In this document: one piece after another, positions 16,140 to 25,866 of the stretch
Position numbering within the stretch: position 1 is the first letter of the stretch
Layout of the letters: every line of letters begins with the position of its first letter
Assembly (NCBI RefSeq): GCF_018618415.1
Contig: NZ_JACSMA010000001.1
Span: 124,001 to 188,000, forward strand
DNA: 64,000 bases
Source of the DNA: Exiguobacterium sp. s146
GTDB taxonomy: Bacteria; Bacillota; Bacilli; Exiguobacteriales; Exiguobacteriaceae
Direction: 5' to 3'
Translations under genes and position numbers: made by a program
Notes under the pieces: model-generated
What the model was told of the DNA's origin: nothing
Database searches by the model: none
What the model saw: only the letters and a program-made list of their open reading frames with translations

Positions 16140-16672
16140 CATGCTGTCACGTCTTGCTTTTCATAAATCGGCACCCAGCCCTCTGTCGTCACGAAGATGC
16201 GGACGGCGACGACTTTACGGTCGTCTTGGAGCGTGAAGTAATGGCGTGTGTTCACCGGGACCGAGATGAGGTCGCCCGGGTTGAGCTCGATGTTGAAGTA
16301 GCCGCGCTCGGCGTCATCGATGGCGAAGATGCCGTGCCCGCTGACGATGAAGCGGACTTCGTCATCCGTGTGATGGTGCTCTTTTTGGAAGTTGACGAGC
16401 AGTTCGTCCAAGTTCGGCGTCGCATCCGACAATGAGATGACGTCGGCCGTCTCATAGCCGCGGCGCTCCGAAACGTCGCGAATCTCATCACGGAACGTCG
16501 CCAAGATGGCTTGTTTGTCCTCATCCGTCAATTGATAGTTCTCTTGCAGGTTCTCCGGGAGTTTCGCGATGTCCCACTGCTCGTACAAAATCCCTCGGGA
16601 CTCTAAAAAGGCACTCACTTCAGTTTGATCGACGTAACGCTCTTCGGTTTGTTGGAAATAGACAGTTGCCAT
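16139..16672 (-). CDS. mtnD: Acireductone dioxygenase
   Basis: MtnD cleaves the acireductone intermediate with O2 to formate and the 2-keto acid precursor of methionine; with nickel instead of iron the products differ. The 177-residue cupin shows the metal ligands H99 and H101 and E105 in KEHHHTDDEVRF, and H144 in TRHYF. It is the last gene of the mtnWXBD operon, 13 bp after mtnB, and ends in the shared terminator. Expression should follow the SAM riboswitch upstream of mtnW. Confidence 0.96.
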   Translation of the reverse strand: MATVYFQQTEERYVDQTEVSAFLESRGILYEQWDIAKLPENLQENYQLTDEDKQAILATFRDEIRDVSERRGYETADVISLSDATPNLDELLVNFQKEHHHTDDEVRFIVSGHGIFAIDDAERGYFNIELNPGDLISVPVNTRHYFTLQDDRKVVAVRIFVTTEGWVPIYEKQDVTA

Positions 16673-16685
16673 GGTTGGTTCCTCC

Positions 16686-17303
16686 TTATGAATGGACGCC
16701 TAGGGCGCGTAATTTTAACGTGTAGCTGAACAGGAATTCGTAAGCCTCTAAATAGCGTTTGGCCGCGGCCGGGGTCTCGCCCCATACCGTGATGCCATGA
16801 TTGCGAATCAGGACGGCGCCGGCGCTTGTCTGGACATGTGGCGCAAACGCGGCCGCGAGCGTCGGGATATCGGCGTGGTTCTCGATGATCGGGACGCGGA
16901 CGACCGCGTCCTCGTCCCAAAAGTCGAGAGCCTTGATGATCTCTTGGCCGGTGAAGACGACCTCGCCCCGCGCGGCATGGAGTTCGGAGATGACATTATT
17001 GTCGACCGTATGGACATGGAGCGAACACGTCGCGTCCGTCCGATTGAACACTTCGACGTGGAGCAACGTCTCGGCGGATGGTTTTCCTGTCTGTTCGCCA
17101 ATCAAGCGTCCGGCCGCATCGACGTGAACAAAGTCGTCCGGTGTTCGTTTCCGTTTATCGCGTCCGCTCGCCGTGACGAGAAATTCGAGCGGATCGTTGG
17201 ACACACGAATCGCCAAATTCCCACTCGTTCCGGGGAACCAGTCGCGGGCGGCGAGTTCGTCTTTAATGTCGGCCAGTTCGAGCCAACGTGCCGCAAGGCT
17301 CAT
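16686..17303 (-). CDS. mtnB: Methylthioribulose-1-phosphate dehydratase
   Basis: MtnB dehydrates 5-methylthioribulose 1-phosphate to the diketo compound used by MtnW. The 205-residue protein belongs to the class-II aldolase/adducin fold; the typical N-terminal substrate loop [10 protein letters not shown] and the zinc histidines in [10 protein letters not shown] are visible, with a further His in [10 protein letters not shown]. The start overlaps the mtnX stop by 4 bp (ATGA). Its place between mtnX and mtnD matches the Bacillus order. Confidence 0.96.
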   Translation of the reverse strand: MSLAARWLELADIKDELAARDWFPGTSGNLAIRVSNDPLEFLVTASGRDKRKRTPDDFVHVDAAGRLIGEQTGKPSAETLLHVEVFNRTDATCSLHVHTVDNNVISELHAARGEVVFTGQEIIKALDFWDEDAVVRVPIIENHADIPTLAAAFAPHVQTSAGAVLIRNHGITVWGETPAAAKRYLEAYEFLFSYTLKLRALGVHS

Positions 17304-17950
17304 ACAGGCACCTCCTTCAAGTGATGGGTAATGTCGTCAAACGTCTCGAACGGGGCGTAACGGATGCCTGCCGCTTCACAAAGCGTGATGAGTTGACCCC
17401 GTGCATAGACGAAGTCGGCACGCTTCGCGACCTCGAAGTCGGTCACCGAGTCACCGATGACGATCAAGCGATCGGCGGGATTGACGATGCGTCGGGCGAG
17501 CGTCGGTTTGCAACAGCCACAATCGTTCGTACAGTGTTCGTCGCAAGCGTGCGGCCAAGCAACGCTTACCGTCTCGTCGGAGAAATCGGCGACGTTGCAG
17601 TAGATGTGCTCGGGGTCGACATGACCGTCCAAGACCGGCTGGACGAAGAAGTCCATGCCGCCGCTGACGACGTCAAACTTCCAGCCGTGGGCCCGCACCT
17701 CTTCTAGAAATGCCGGGAAGCCTTGGCGGAGCGTGATGCGTTCCAACAAATACTCGCGGTAGGCCGGGGCGTCAGCACTCGGCAACAGTTGAAACATTTG
17801 ACCGACGCCGGAGCGAATCGAGATCCGTTGCTCGAGGACCGCGTCTTTCAACTCGACCCAAGCCGGCGGCGCGAACGCCTTCATCAACGCGATGATGTTG
17901 TCTTCCGCCGTGATCGTCCCATCGAAGTCGCACAAGATGTGGACCGTCAT
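17300..17950 (-). CDS. mtnX: HK-MTPenyl-1-P phosphatase
   Basis: MtnX removes the phosphate after MtnW and yields the acireductone. It is a HAD-type phosphatase of 216 residues: the nucleophile motif CDFDGTIT is near the start and the metal-binding end motif [14 protein letters not shown] is present. I chose ATG 17950, which overlaps the mtnW stop as ATGA, rather than a GTG four codons upstream. A cysteine-rich insert with several Cys and His between residues about 130 and 155 is typical of the MtnX/ThrH-like group. Confidence 0.94.
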   Translation of the reverse strand: MTVHILCDFDGTITAEDNIIALMKAFAPPAWVELKDAVLEQRISIRSGVGQMFQLLPSADAPAYREYLLERITLRQGFPAFLEEVRAHGWKFDVVSGGMDFFVQPVLDGHVDPEHIYCNVADFSDETVSVAWPHACDEHCTNDCGCCKPTLARRIVNPADRLIVIGDSVTDFEVAKRADFVYARGQLITLCEAAGIRYAPFETFDDITHHLKEVPV

Positions 17951-19104
17951 CGTGACGCCCACGCCTTTAACGCGGTATCGAGTTCGTCCGTCTGTCCTTC
18001 GGTGTGACCGAGGACGTGAGTGATGGCTTGGCGGAAAGCACGGGCCCCGGCGGCTGCACCGTCCGGGTGACCGTGAATGCCACCGCCGGCGTTGATGACG
18101 ACATCCGTCCCGAAATCACGAATGATGTCGGCGACAAGTCCCGGATGAATTCCGGCTGACGGGACCGGTAAAATCGGTTTCGACCAATGCGGTTCGGCAC
18201 TCAAGTCACGAATCGCGAACGCCTCGTCCCGCGGTGTCGCGAGTGAGCCGTACGGGGACGGGAAGAGCGTCAAATCGGCCCCGGCGAGGCGGGGGAGTTT
18301 ACCGAGTAAGAGCGAATGACGGATGGACCCGGTCAAGGCACCGGCAAAAGCCGGGTGGGCCAAGATTGGGACACGGATGTCTGGGTCGTTCGCAAGTTCG
18401 CGCAGTGCGTCGAGACCGTACGTATAGACGTTGAACAGGAGCGCCGTCGCACCGGCCTCGATGAGACGGAGCGCCTGATCACGCAGACCGAACACGGGGC
18501 CGCTCAGCGTGATGGCATAGAGGACACGCTTCCCGGTCGCCTCGAAGTGGGCTTGAATGACGTCTGCCCCGATGCGGGCCCGTTCGAGCGACGGGGTGAG
18601 CGGGTTGTCGTATAAAATCTCGTCGTCTTTGACGATATCGATGCCTCCGGCGAACTGGTCGCGGAGTTGCTGCTCGAGAAACGTGAGATCACGCCCGATG
18701 ACCCCTTTGAAGATGCTCATGACGAGCGGACGGTCATGGACACCGAGTAACTCGCGAATCCCGTCGACACCGAATTTGGCGCCTTTGAAATGAGGGGCGA
18801 GCGTCTCGGGTAAGGTCAAATCGATTAACCGAATCGAATCGTCGAGGGATAGTTTCCCGAACGTCGTCGTCAAAATGGATGAAAAGTCAGGGCTGACATT
18901 ATGTAACGGATAACGGATTGTGAAGCGGCTTGTCGTATCGGTGTGTGACGTCGACACGACCTCGCCCCGGTACGCCTGTAACTGCTCTTGCTCTAAATGA
19001 CGCAGCTCGGTCCATGTGCCGACGGTCAGCTCAAGGGCGATTTTGTCGGCAATGCTTGCGACCGTATCCGTCCGTTTGATTTCATATGTGGCAGTGATAC
19101 TCAT
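17947..19104 (-). CDS. mtnW: RuBisCO-like DK-MTP-1-P enolase
   Basis: MtnW is a RuBisCO-like protein that enolises 2,3-diketo-5-methylthiopentyl-1-phosphate. The 385-residue chain keeps the magnesium site KDDE at residues 159-162, with K159 the residue that is carbamylated in the family, and the barrel phosphate-binding segment VVINAGGGIHGHPDG. It lacks the catalytic set of true RuBisCO. The start is ATG 19104 with AAGGAGG eight bases upstream; an earlier frame start lies in the riboswitch terminator. It is the first gene of the operon after a SAM riboswitch. Confidence 0.96.
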   Translation of the reverse strand: MSITATYEIKRTDTVASIADKIALELTVGTWTELRHLEQEQLQAYRGEVVSTSHTDTTSRFTIRYPLHNVSPDFSSILTTTFGKLSLDDSIRLIDLTLPETLAPHFKGAKFGVDGIRELLGVHDRPLVMSIFKGVIGRDLTFLEQQLRDQFAGGIDIVKDDEILYDNPLTPSLERARIGADVIQAHFEATGKRVLYAITLSGPVFGLRDQALRLIEAGATALLFNVYTYGLDALRELANDPDIRVPILAHPAFAGALTGSIRHSLLLGKLPRLAGADLTLFPSPYGSLATPRDEAFAIRDLSAEPHWSKPILPVPSAGIHPGLVADIIRDFGTDVVINAGGGIHGHPDGAAAGARAFRQAITHVLGHTEGQTDELDTALKAWASR

Positions 19105-19132
19105 ATGGTTCCTCCTTCCAGGCAAACAAAAA

Positions 19133-19272
19133 ATGACCCCATGCCGAGGCAAGAGGTCATCATAAAAAATGAACTCTTATCTCTCAGCTTTCGCTGCAAG
19201 AATTAGCACCGTGCCATCTCTGGTCGGTTGCTGCGACATCATCGGGCTCGTCCCTCCGTCTGCTCTTGATAA
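19133..19272 (-). promoter_or_regulatory. SAM riboswitch (S-box) controlling mtnWXBD
   Basis: On the minus strand the P1 stem arms (from 19272 and to 19174) enclose GGAGGGACGAGCCCGATGA, CGCAGCAACCGACC and GGCACGGTGCTAATTC, the conserved S-box core. A terminator with arms ATGACC and GGTCAT and a T-run follows at 19160-19133. SAM binding should promote termination, so the operon is induced when SAM is low. Confidence 0.95.
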
Positions 19273-19480
19273 GAATATGATTTGAAGTTGTGAAATTTAA
19301 TTGAATTTTTACACAGATTCGTCACGTCGTCAATTACTTTTTTTCCAAAAAAAATATTTTGGGAAGTTGTTTCCATATATGCACAAAAAAAGACGGAGTG
19401 GCACGGAGAAAAGGACGTTGACAATTGTGACGTCGAGTCCGTAATATTCATCACATAAGTTCACCGAATCGAATAAACCA

Positions 19481-19635
19481 CTCTTATCGCGAGTTGGCAG
19501 AGGGAATTGGCCCGATGACGCCGCAGCAACCGACCATTAGGCACGGTGCTACATCCACCAGACGAATGTCTGACAGATGAGAGGAACAACCATTTTGGCT
19601 GTGCCTCTTTCTCGCGGAGAAAGGGGCTTTTTTTG
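19481..19635 (+). promoter_or_regulatory. SAM riboswitch (S-box) controlling mtnKA and the ABC importer
   Basis: P1 is formed by CTCTTATC (19481) and GATGAGAG (19576-19583). Between them lie the S-box core motifs GGCCCGATGACGCCGCAGCAACC and GGCACGGTGCTACATCC, read across short stems. The terminator GCCTCTTTCTC/GAGAAAGGGGC with eight T ends at 19635, 30 bp before mtnK. About 200 bp separate this riboswitch from the one on the other strand and must hold both promoters. Confidence 0.95.
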
Positions 19636-19664
19636 TGGGCAACGTACAGGAAGGGGAAACAATC

Positions 19665-20816
19665 ATGTCATATCAACCATTTACAGAACAGACCGTCGTC
19701 GAGCACGTCCGTCAATTAGGATACTTGCAAGACGGAATCGCCGAGTGTGAGGAAATCGGGGACGGCAATTTGAATCTCGTGTTTCGGATTCGCCAAGGCG
19801 AACAGCGCCTAATCGTCAAACAGGCGCTCCCATACGCCAAAGTCGTCGGTGAGAGCTGGCCGCTTACACTCGAACGGGCATGGATTGAACAGTTGGCACT
19901 CCGTGAGTTTGCGAACGTGGCGCCGCGTTTCGTCCCGGACGTCCTCGGTAGCGATCGGACACTCGCCTACACGATTTTAGAAGATCTGTCTGATTATGAG
20001 ATTGTCCGCACTGGTTATTTGAAAGGGGAGAGCTATCCGGAACTCGCGCGTCATGTCGGTGAATTTTTAGGCGAGACGCTGTTCGCGACGTCGGATTATG
20101 CGGCCGGCCCGATCGCGAAGAAGCGGATTGAACGTGACTATTACAACCCGGAGCTGTGTGATATCACCGAGAAGCTCATTTTCACCGACCCGTTCAAGGA
20201 CGCCGAGTCGAACAACATCGAGGCGGCGCTGCGAGAAGATGTCGAACGGCTATGGCTAGATCAGGCGTTAAAGGTCGAGGTGACGAAACTGAAAGTCGGG
20301 TTTGTCACGAAACATGAGGCGCTCCTGCATGGAGACTTACATACGGGTAGCATCTTCGCGACCCAACAAGAGACGAAAATCATCGATCCAGAGTTCGCAT
20401 TTTACGGACCGTTCGGCTTCGACCTCGGCCAAATCATCGCCCATTTGACGCTGTCGACGTTCCATGACCCGCTCAAACGATTCGAACGTTTCACGGACGT
20501 GTTGACCGTGTGGGAGACGTTCGAGAAGACGTTCCGGGCCAACTTTGAGCGCGCCGTCGAGCCGTTCAATACGGCCGGTTTCGTCGACGAGTTGTTGCGG
20601 ACGGTCTTCAGTGACACGATTGGATACGCCGGTTGCGAACTCATTCGTCGTGCCGTCGGGCTCGCCGGTGTCGCTGATCTCGAGACGTTGCCGGAAGCGA
20701 CGCGACTCGAACGGAAACGTGATGCGCTCGCCCTCGGGACGGCGCTCATTAAAGAACGCCACAGCGTCGAGTCGATTGACGACTTGGTGACGCTTCTGTC
20801 GGGGGTGCGCGTATGA
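19665..20816 (+). CDS. mtnK: 5-methylthioribose kinase
   Basis: MtnK phosphorylates methylthioribose, the entry to methionine salvage in organisms with separate nucleosidase and kinase. The 383-residue protein has the protein-kinase-like APH fold: an ATP-loop region IGDGNLNLVFRI, the catalytic segment ALLHGDLHTGSIF and the metal-binding IIDPEFAFYGP. The start is ATG 19665 with AAGGGG nine bases upstream. It overlaps mtnA by 4 bp. The first gene after the plus-strand S-box. Confidence 0.96.
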   Translation: MSYQPFTEQTVVEHVRQLGYLQDGIAECEEIGDGNLNLVFRIRQGEQRLIVKQALPYAKVVGESWPLTLERAWIEQLALREFANVAPRFVPDVLGSDRTLAYTILEDLSDYEIVRTGYLKGESYPELARHVGEFLGETLFATSDYAAGPIAKKRIERDYYNPELCDITEKLIFTDPFKDAESNNIEAALREDVERLWLDQALKVEVTKLKVGFVTKHEALLHGDLHTGSIFATQQETKIIDPEFAFYGPFGFDLGQIIAHLTLSTFHDPLKRFERFTDVLTVWETFEKTFRANFERAVEPFNTAGFVDELLRTVFSDTIGYAGCELIRRAVGLAGVADLETLPEATRLERKRDALALGTALIKERHSVESIDDLVTLLSGVRV

Positions 20817-21847
20817 CGATCCAAAACATCCGCTTCCATCCGTCGACGGACGAACTTATCGTATTGGATCAGACGTTGCTGCCACATGAAGAGCGTTACG
20901 TGACGATTGAGACGCTCGAACAGGCCGAACATGCCATCGAGACGCTCCAAGTCCGCGGCGCGCCTGCCATCGCTTACTTCGGCGCTTTCGTTCTCGCCAA
21001 AGAGGCCGGGCGGTTAGTCGACGACCCGGACTTCACGCGTCGGCTCGACCTCGTCGGACGCCGCTTGATCGCGACCCGGCCGACGGCGGTCAATTTGCAA
21101 AACGTGATCGAATCGCTCCTTGCTTTAAATGTCGGGGACGACTTTGAGGCGATTGCCGAGGAAATCAAACGCCGCGCCATCGCATTGTACGACCGGGACG
21201 TTGATACGTATCGGGCCATCGGTGAGCATGCATTGAACGTGTTGCCGGCCGGGGGCAACGTGTTGACGATTTGCAACGCTGGTGCCATCGCGACATCACG
21301 TTACGGGACGGCCCTCGCACCGTTTTACGTCGGAAAAGAACGCGGCGTATCTTTCAACGTCTTCGCCTGTGAGACGCGGCCGCTCCTGCAAGGGGCACGC
21401 CTCACGGTCTGGGAGCTCGACCGGGCCGATATCGACGTGACGCTCATCACCGACAATATGGCGGCTTGGACGATTCAGTCGAAACGCGTCGACGCCATCA
21501 TCGTCGGGGCCGACCGCATCACGCGGACGGGTCACGTCGCCAATAAAATCGGGACGTTGCAGCTCGCCGTCCTCGCCAAGCATTATGGCATCCCGTTCTA
21601 TGTCGCGGCACCACACTCGACGTTTGATTTGACGGCAGACGACACGATTGAAATCGAGGAGCGGAACGCAAAAGAAGTGACCCATATCGGCGGTCAACCG
21701 ACGGCACCCGTCGGCATCACCGTCTTCAATCCGGCGTTCGACGTCACCCCGCCAGCCCTCATCACCGGACTCATCACCGAGGTGGGTGTGTTCGAGCCGA
21801 CAGAGACTGCCATCACACATCATGTAGGAGGAACGATTCATGTCTAA
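20813..21847 (+). CDS. mtnA: Methylthioribose-1-phosphate isomerase
   Basis: MtnA isomerises 5-methylthioribose 1-phosphate to the ribulose form, the substrate of MtnB. The 344-residue protein belongs to the eIF2B-like family: conserved segments LQVRGAPAIA, ILTICNAGAIAT-like (LTICNAGAIATSRYGT), the catalytic-Cys region FACETRPLLQGARLT and IIVGADRI are visible. The start overlaps mtnK by 4 bp, and its last codons overlap the start of the transporter lipoprotein by 8 bp. Confidence 0.95.
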   Translation: MTIQNIRFHPSTDELIVLDQTLLPHEERYVTIETLEQAEHAIETLQVRGAPAIAYFGAFVLAKEAGRLVDDPDFTRRLDLVGRRLIATRPTAVNLQNVIESLLALNVGDDFEAIAEEIKRRAIALYDRDVDTYRAIGEHALNVLPAGGNVLTICNAGAIATSRYGTALAPFYVGKERGVSFNVFACETRPLLQGARLTVWELDRADIDVTLITDNMAAWTIQSKRVDAIIVGADRITRTGHVANKIGTLQLAVLAKHYGIPFYVAAPHSTFDLTADDTIEIEERNAKEVTHIGGQPTAPVGITVFNPAFDVTPPALITGLITEVGVFEPTETAITHHVGGTIHV

Positions 21848-22916
21848 AAAACTATTGATTTTATTATTCACATTCGTCTTGGCGCTCGTCGGTTGCACGA
21901 ACGAGCAAGCGGCCCCGACGAAGCCGGCCGAGAAGACGCCGGAGGCGAAACCCGTTTCGGCCTCGAACGCGACATTGCCGAAAGACATCGATGTCGCCCT
22001 GATCATGCAGATGTCGATCGGGACGTTCTCGTCGCAGTATATCAACGGGGTGACGGAACAAGTCGAATCGTTCGGCGGCAACGTGAAAGTGTACAACGCC
22101 GACAACGATTTGTCGAAGATGGCGAGCTATGTCGACACGGCGACGACGCAAGGCGTCGATGTCATCTTGATTGACCATGGCCGTGCCGATGCGTTGAAAG
22201 AACCGGTCCAACGTGCGCTCGACAAAGGTATCAAAGTCGTCGCGTTCGACAACGATTTGACGAACGAAGGCGTGACCGTCATCGACCAAGATGACTATTC
22301 GCTCGCCTGGCGTTCACTTAAGGCGCTCGCCGAGGATTTGGACGGCGAAGGCAACATCGTCACGATTTGGGTCGGCGGCTTCACGCCGATGGAACGGCGT
22401 CACACGATTTATGATGCGTTCTTGAAACGTTACCCAGGTATCACAGAAGTCGCCAAGTTCGGTTCGGCGACGAACAATACAGCACTCGACACACAGAGCC
22501 AGATGGAAGCCATCTTGAAGAAGTATCCGGAAGGCGAAATTGATGCCGTGTTCGCGATGTGGGACGAGTTCGCCAAAGGGGCGAGCCGTGCCATCAAACA
22601 GGCCGGACGCGATGAAATCGCCGTCTATGGCATCGATTTGAGTGATGAAGACCTTCAGCTCATGCAAGAAGACGGAAGCCCGTGGAAAGTGACGGCAGCG
22701 ACTGATCCAGCTGAAATCGGACGGATTCAAGTTCGATACGCATATCAAAAATTAGCGGGTGAAGAGACGCCGTCGATTCATTCGGTCGATCCGTATCTCG
22801 TCGATCGTGACGTCTTGCCGGACGAGAAAGTGACGATGGACGACCTTGGCCAATACGTGCCGAACTGGGGCGCGTCAGACGCGGGCTGGTCGGACTGGAT
22901 GAAAGGGACGGACTGA
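21840..22916 (+). CDS. Sugar-type ABC transporter substrate-binding lipoprotein (likely methylthioribose)
   Basis: A 358-residue exported binding protein. A signal peptide ends in the lipobox ALVGC (Cys19), then comes an Ala/Pro/Lys-rich linker and a periplasmic-binding fold of the ribose/galactose type (from about residue 50, DVALIMQMSIGTFSSQYINGV). It overlaps mtnA by 8 bp and is under the same S-box, so the cargo is probably methylthioribose rather than ribose (inference from context). The pattern MTR uptake plus MTR kinase plus isomerase is self-consistent. Confidence 0.88.
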   Translation: MSKKLLILLFTFVLALVGCTNEQAAPTKPAEKTPEAKPVSASNATLPKDIDVALIMQMSIGTFSSQYINGVTEQVESFGGNVKVYNADNDLSKMASYVDTATTQGVDVILIDHGRADALKEPVQRALDKGIKVVAFDNDLTNEGVTVIDQDDYSLAWRSLKALAEDLDGEGNIVTIWVGGFTPMERRHTIYDAFLKRYPGITEVAKFGSATNNTALDTQSQMEAILKKYPEGEIDAVFAMWDEFAKGASRAIKQAGRDEIAVYGIDLSDEDLQLMQEDGSPWKVTAATDPAEIGRIQVRYAYQKLAGEETPSIHSVDPYLVDRDVLPDEKVTMDDLGQYVPNWGASDAGWSDWMKGTD

Positions 22917-24289
22917 TGTTACGGCTTGAACGTGTCACGAAACGCTATGGCGACGTGACGGTGCTCGATGACGTCACGTTCACGCTCCGTCGTGGCGAGA
23001 TTCATGGACTTCTCGGCTTGAACGGGGCCGGAAAGAGTACGCTCGTCAAGTTGTTGAGCGGTGCCATCATTCCGACGTCGGGGACGGTCGAGCTCGACGA
23101 GACGGCGGTCACACTCACACCGGCCGAGGCGATTCGCCGCGGGGTCATCACGGTGTCACAAGAAGTCGATGACGCCCTCTATCTTGACTTGCCGGTGTAT
23201 GAAAATGTCGTACCGTGGCAGACGATTGAACGAATTCGACCTCGTGAGCTAAAACAGCGAGCGGCCACCTATTTAAAACGTGTCGGATTAGAGATTGATG
23301 TGACCGAACCGGTCGGGCGCTTCCCGCTCAGCGTCAAACAACGCATCTTGATTGCCCGGGCGCTCGCGAGTGATGCGGCCTATCTTTTGCTCGATGAACC
23401 GACGGCCGCCTTGTCGACGGATGATGCGGCGGCACTGCTAAAGTTACTGCAGTCACTCGCCGAGGACGGTGTAGGCATTCTGCTCATCACCCACCGGTCG
23501 GACGAACTGTCGCGCGTCACCACGACGACGACGTTCCTCCGGGATGGTCGAATTGCCTACGAAGGGCCGTTTCAAGCGTTGTCCGAACAGGACGTCCATA
23601 CGTATTTGAGCGGATCTGACATGGCAGAAGCGGTCGAAAAAGCCGTTCCTGAAACCGAGATACGGATTCAAGCCGATCTCACGTTACCGACGTTCGGAAC
23701 TGAGTTGTCGTTCACGGCATATAAAGGCGAAGTTGTCGGTATCGGCGGCGTCACCGGGAGTGGCAAGACGGAGCTGATTGAGGTGCTGTTCGGTCTCTCC
23801 GGGGTCAAGCAGCGCATCACGTTGGACGGAAAACCGCTCAACATTCGCGAACCGCGTCAGGCAGTCCGCTCTGGATTTGCGCTCGTACCGGAAGAACGCC
23901 GGAAGCAGGGGCTGTTTCTCGACGATTCGATTGAACGGAACGTCCTCGCGATTGAAGGGAAGGCGAACGCGGTCACCCGCGTGTTGGCCTCGCTGCGAGT
24001 GAAATATGACCAGATTGGGCAACCGGTCCGAGAACTGAGCGGCGGGAATCAACAGAAGATCGTCCTCAGTAAATGGCTCCTCGAAGACCGCGATATCTAT
24101 CTGCTCGACGAGCCGACGAAAGGCGTCGACGTGACGGCGAAACGGGATATTTATGAACTCGTCACGCGTCTCGCCAAAGACGGGAAAACCGTCATCTTCA
24201 CCTCGAGTGAACCGCACGAACTAGAATTGGTCGCCAACCGGACGCTCTGGCTCGACCGCGGCCGGTGGCACCAGAAAGGAGGCGCCTAA
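22916..24289 (+). CDS. Sugar ABC transporter ATP-binding protein (two ATPase domains)
   Basis: A 457-residue protein with two ABC domains in one chain, as in RbsA/MglA. Domain 1 has Walker A GLNGAGKST and Walker B YLLLDEPTAALS; domain 2 has a degenerate-looking but recognisable P-loop GGVTGSGKTEL, the signature ELSGGNQQKIV and IYLLDEPTKGVD. It is shorter than typical RbsA (about 500). The start shares one base with the preceding stop (TGATG). It powers the importer formed with its neighbours. Confidence 0.92.
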   Translation: MLRLERVTKRYGDVTVLDDVTFTLRRGEIHGLLGLNGAGKSTLVKLLSGAIIPTSGTVELDETAVTLTPAEAIRRGVITVSQEVDDALYLDLPVYENVVPWQTIERIRPRELKQRAATYLKRVGLEIDVTEPVGRFPLSVKQRILIARALASDAAYLLLDEPTAALSTDDAAALLKLLQSLAEDGVGILLITHRSDELSRVTTTTTFLRDGRIAYEGPFQALSEQDVHTYLSGSDMAEAVEKAVPETEIRIQADLTLPTFGTELSFTAYKGEVVGIGGVTGSGKTELIEVLFGLSGVKQRITLDGKPLNIREPRQAVRSGFALVPEERRKQGLFLDDSIERNVLAIEGKANAVTRVLASLRVKYDQIGQPVRELSGGNQQKIVLSKWLLEDRDIYLLDEPTKGVDVTAKRDIYELVTRLAKDGKTVIFTSSEPHELELVANRTLWLDRGRWHQKGGA

Positions 24290-24290
24290 C

Positions 24291-25292
24291 ATGGCCCAAC
24301 TCGTCTTAAAACAACGCACGAAACGCTTCAGCGGAATTGGTCAATATGGGACGCTATTCGCGATTCTCGCACTCATCGCCATCTTCGGTGTGACGAACGA
24401 CCAGTTTCTGACGTACGCGAACTTCAGCGACATCATCAAATCCGTATCGATCGTCTCGTTGCTCGCGCTCGGCGTCACATTCTCGCTCATCGTCGGTGGA
24501 TTCGACTTATCGGTTGGCTCGACCGCGAGTCTCGCGACAATCGGAGCGGCGTCGAGCCTCGTGTTACATAGTCAAGAACTGCTCGTCGCCTTGCTCGTCC
24601 CGATTGCCCTCGGCGTGCTCGTCGGGCTGTTGAACGCGCTCGTGACGATCAAGTTCCGGTTACCGGACTTACTCGCGACGCTCGCCATCATGTACGTCAT
24701 CAACGGCGTCCAATTGACGTATACGAAAGGTTTCTCGATTTACGACAACATGCCGATTGAAGGGGGGACGGCACCGGGACGTTTCATCCCGTCGTTCCTC
24801 TTCATCGGGCAAGGCTCAATCGGACCGGTCCCGTTCGTCGCCATCTTAATGATTCTCTTCTTCGCCGGGGCCCATCTGTTTTTGACGTATTCGAAGACGG
24901 GACGAGAGTTCTATTACGTCGGTTCGAACGTCGAGGCGGCCCGCCGCTCCGGCATCGCCGTCAATCGCATCAAGCTGTACGCGTACGTGTTGAGCGGCTT
25001 GTTCGCAGCCATCGGTGGCATCATCTTGGCATCACGCATCGGTACCGGACAAGTATCGGCCGGGGCACCGTTGTTGATGGACGCCGTCGCGGCCGCCTAT
25101 ATCGGCTACGCCGTCTTCGGGACGGGCCGACCGAACGTCGTCGGCACGTTAATCGGTGCCGTCTTGATTGGAATCTTATTGAACGGGCTGACGATGTGGG
25201 ACGTGCCATATTACGCCCAAGACATCGTCAAAGGCGCGATTTTGATTGCGGCGCTCGGCTTGTCATACATCCAAAAGAAACAGCTCACATAG
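24291..25292 (+). CDS. Sugar ABC transporter permease (RbsC-like)
   Basis: A 333-residue permease of the branched-chain/ribose type with about nine to ten TM helices. The family motif around IVGGFDLSVGSTASLATIGA is present, as is the C-terminal GTVLIG-like repeat region (GTLIGAVLIGILLNGLTM). Starting two bases after the ATPase gene, it completes the transporter. The operon ends in a terminator shared with the convergent GNAT gene. Confidence 0.92.
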   Translation: MAQLVLKQRTKRFSGIGQYGTLFAILALIAIFGVTNDQFLTYANFSDIIKSVSIVSLLALGVTFSLIVGGFDLSVGSTASLATIGAASSLVLHSQELLVALLVPIALGVLVGLLNALVTIKFRLPDLLATLAIMYVINGVQLTYTKGFSIYDNMPIEGGTAPGRFIPSFLFIGQGSIGPVPFVAILMILFFAGAHLFLTYSKTGREFYYVGSNVEAARRSGIAVNRIKLYAYVLSGLFAAIGGIILASRIGTGQVSAGAPLLMDAVAAAYIGYAVFGTGRPNVVGTLIGAVLIGILLNGLTMWDVPYYAQDIVKGAILIAALGLSYIQKKQLT

Positions 25293-25294
25293 GA

Positions 25295-25327
25295 AAAGTC
25301 CTCAGAACGATTGGTTCTGAGGACTTT
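25295..25327. terminator. Bidirectional terminator
   Basis: 14-bp arms AAAGTCCTCAGAAC and GTTCTGAGGACTTT; it overlaps the GNAT stop codon. Confidence 0.85.
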
Positions 25328-25787
25328 CTTGACGTTCCATCTGGATGAAGGTGAACGTGCTCCCGTTCGTCGGTTGTTGAAACGAACCGGTCTGCTCGAA
25401 CCCGCACGCCTCGTAGACACGAATCGCCCGCACGTTGAAGGCAGCGACGGACAAAGTGATGCGATGAGGCGCGTACGTCGCTTTGACAAAGTCGAGAATC
25501 GATGTGACGAACGCTCGTCCACTACCGTTTCCGGTCAAGGAGGGTTTCATGCCGAGCCCGATGTCGACCGTCTCGGCATCCGGTCGCATGACGCTCACGA
25601 ACCCGACGAGTTCACCGTCAGACGTGACTGCAAATACCGACTGCCCGCGCTGTTCAGCGTCTATAAATTCGGCCAAATCATCTTCGTCGGCCTCCAGATT
25701 GTAAAAGGCATAATCGCCTTCATAGTGCCACGTGTAGGCGATGGTTTCCGCTTGGCGCTGGGTCAGGACAGTGAAGTGATGGGTCAT
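25302..25787 (-). CDS. GNAT family N-acetyltransferase
   Basis: A 161-residue single-domain GNAT. Beta-strand and acetyl-CoA pyrophosphate-loop features are seen in VFAVTSDGELVGFVSVM and GMKPSLTGNGSGRAFV, followed by the ITLSVAAFNVRAIRVYEACGF segment typical of the family C-terminal half. The acetyl acceptor is unknown. It stands alone, facing the transporter operon, and its upstream region (25788-25866) is shared with a divergent glyoxalase-fold gene and carries a TATAAT-like box on this strand. Confidence 0.85.
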   Translation of the reverse strand: MTHHFTVLTQRQAETIAYTWHYEGDYAFYNLEADEDDLAEFIDAEQRGQSVFAVTSDGELVGFVSVMRPDAETVDIGLGMKPSLTGNGSGRAFVTSILDFVKATYAPHRITLSVAAFNVRAIRVYEACGFEQTGSFQQPTNGSTFTFIQMERQESPQNQSF

Positions 25788-25866
25788 TTGAAATTCCTCG
25801 ATTCAAGAATAGGATGAAGTGCTACACTCATTATAGTACTACCAATTTGAGGAATGAGGTGGCCAT

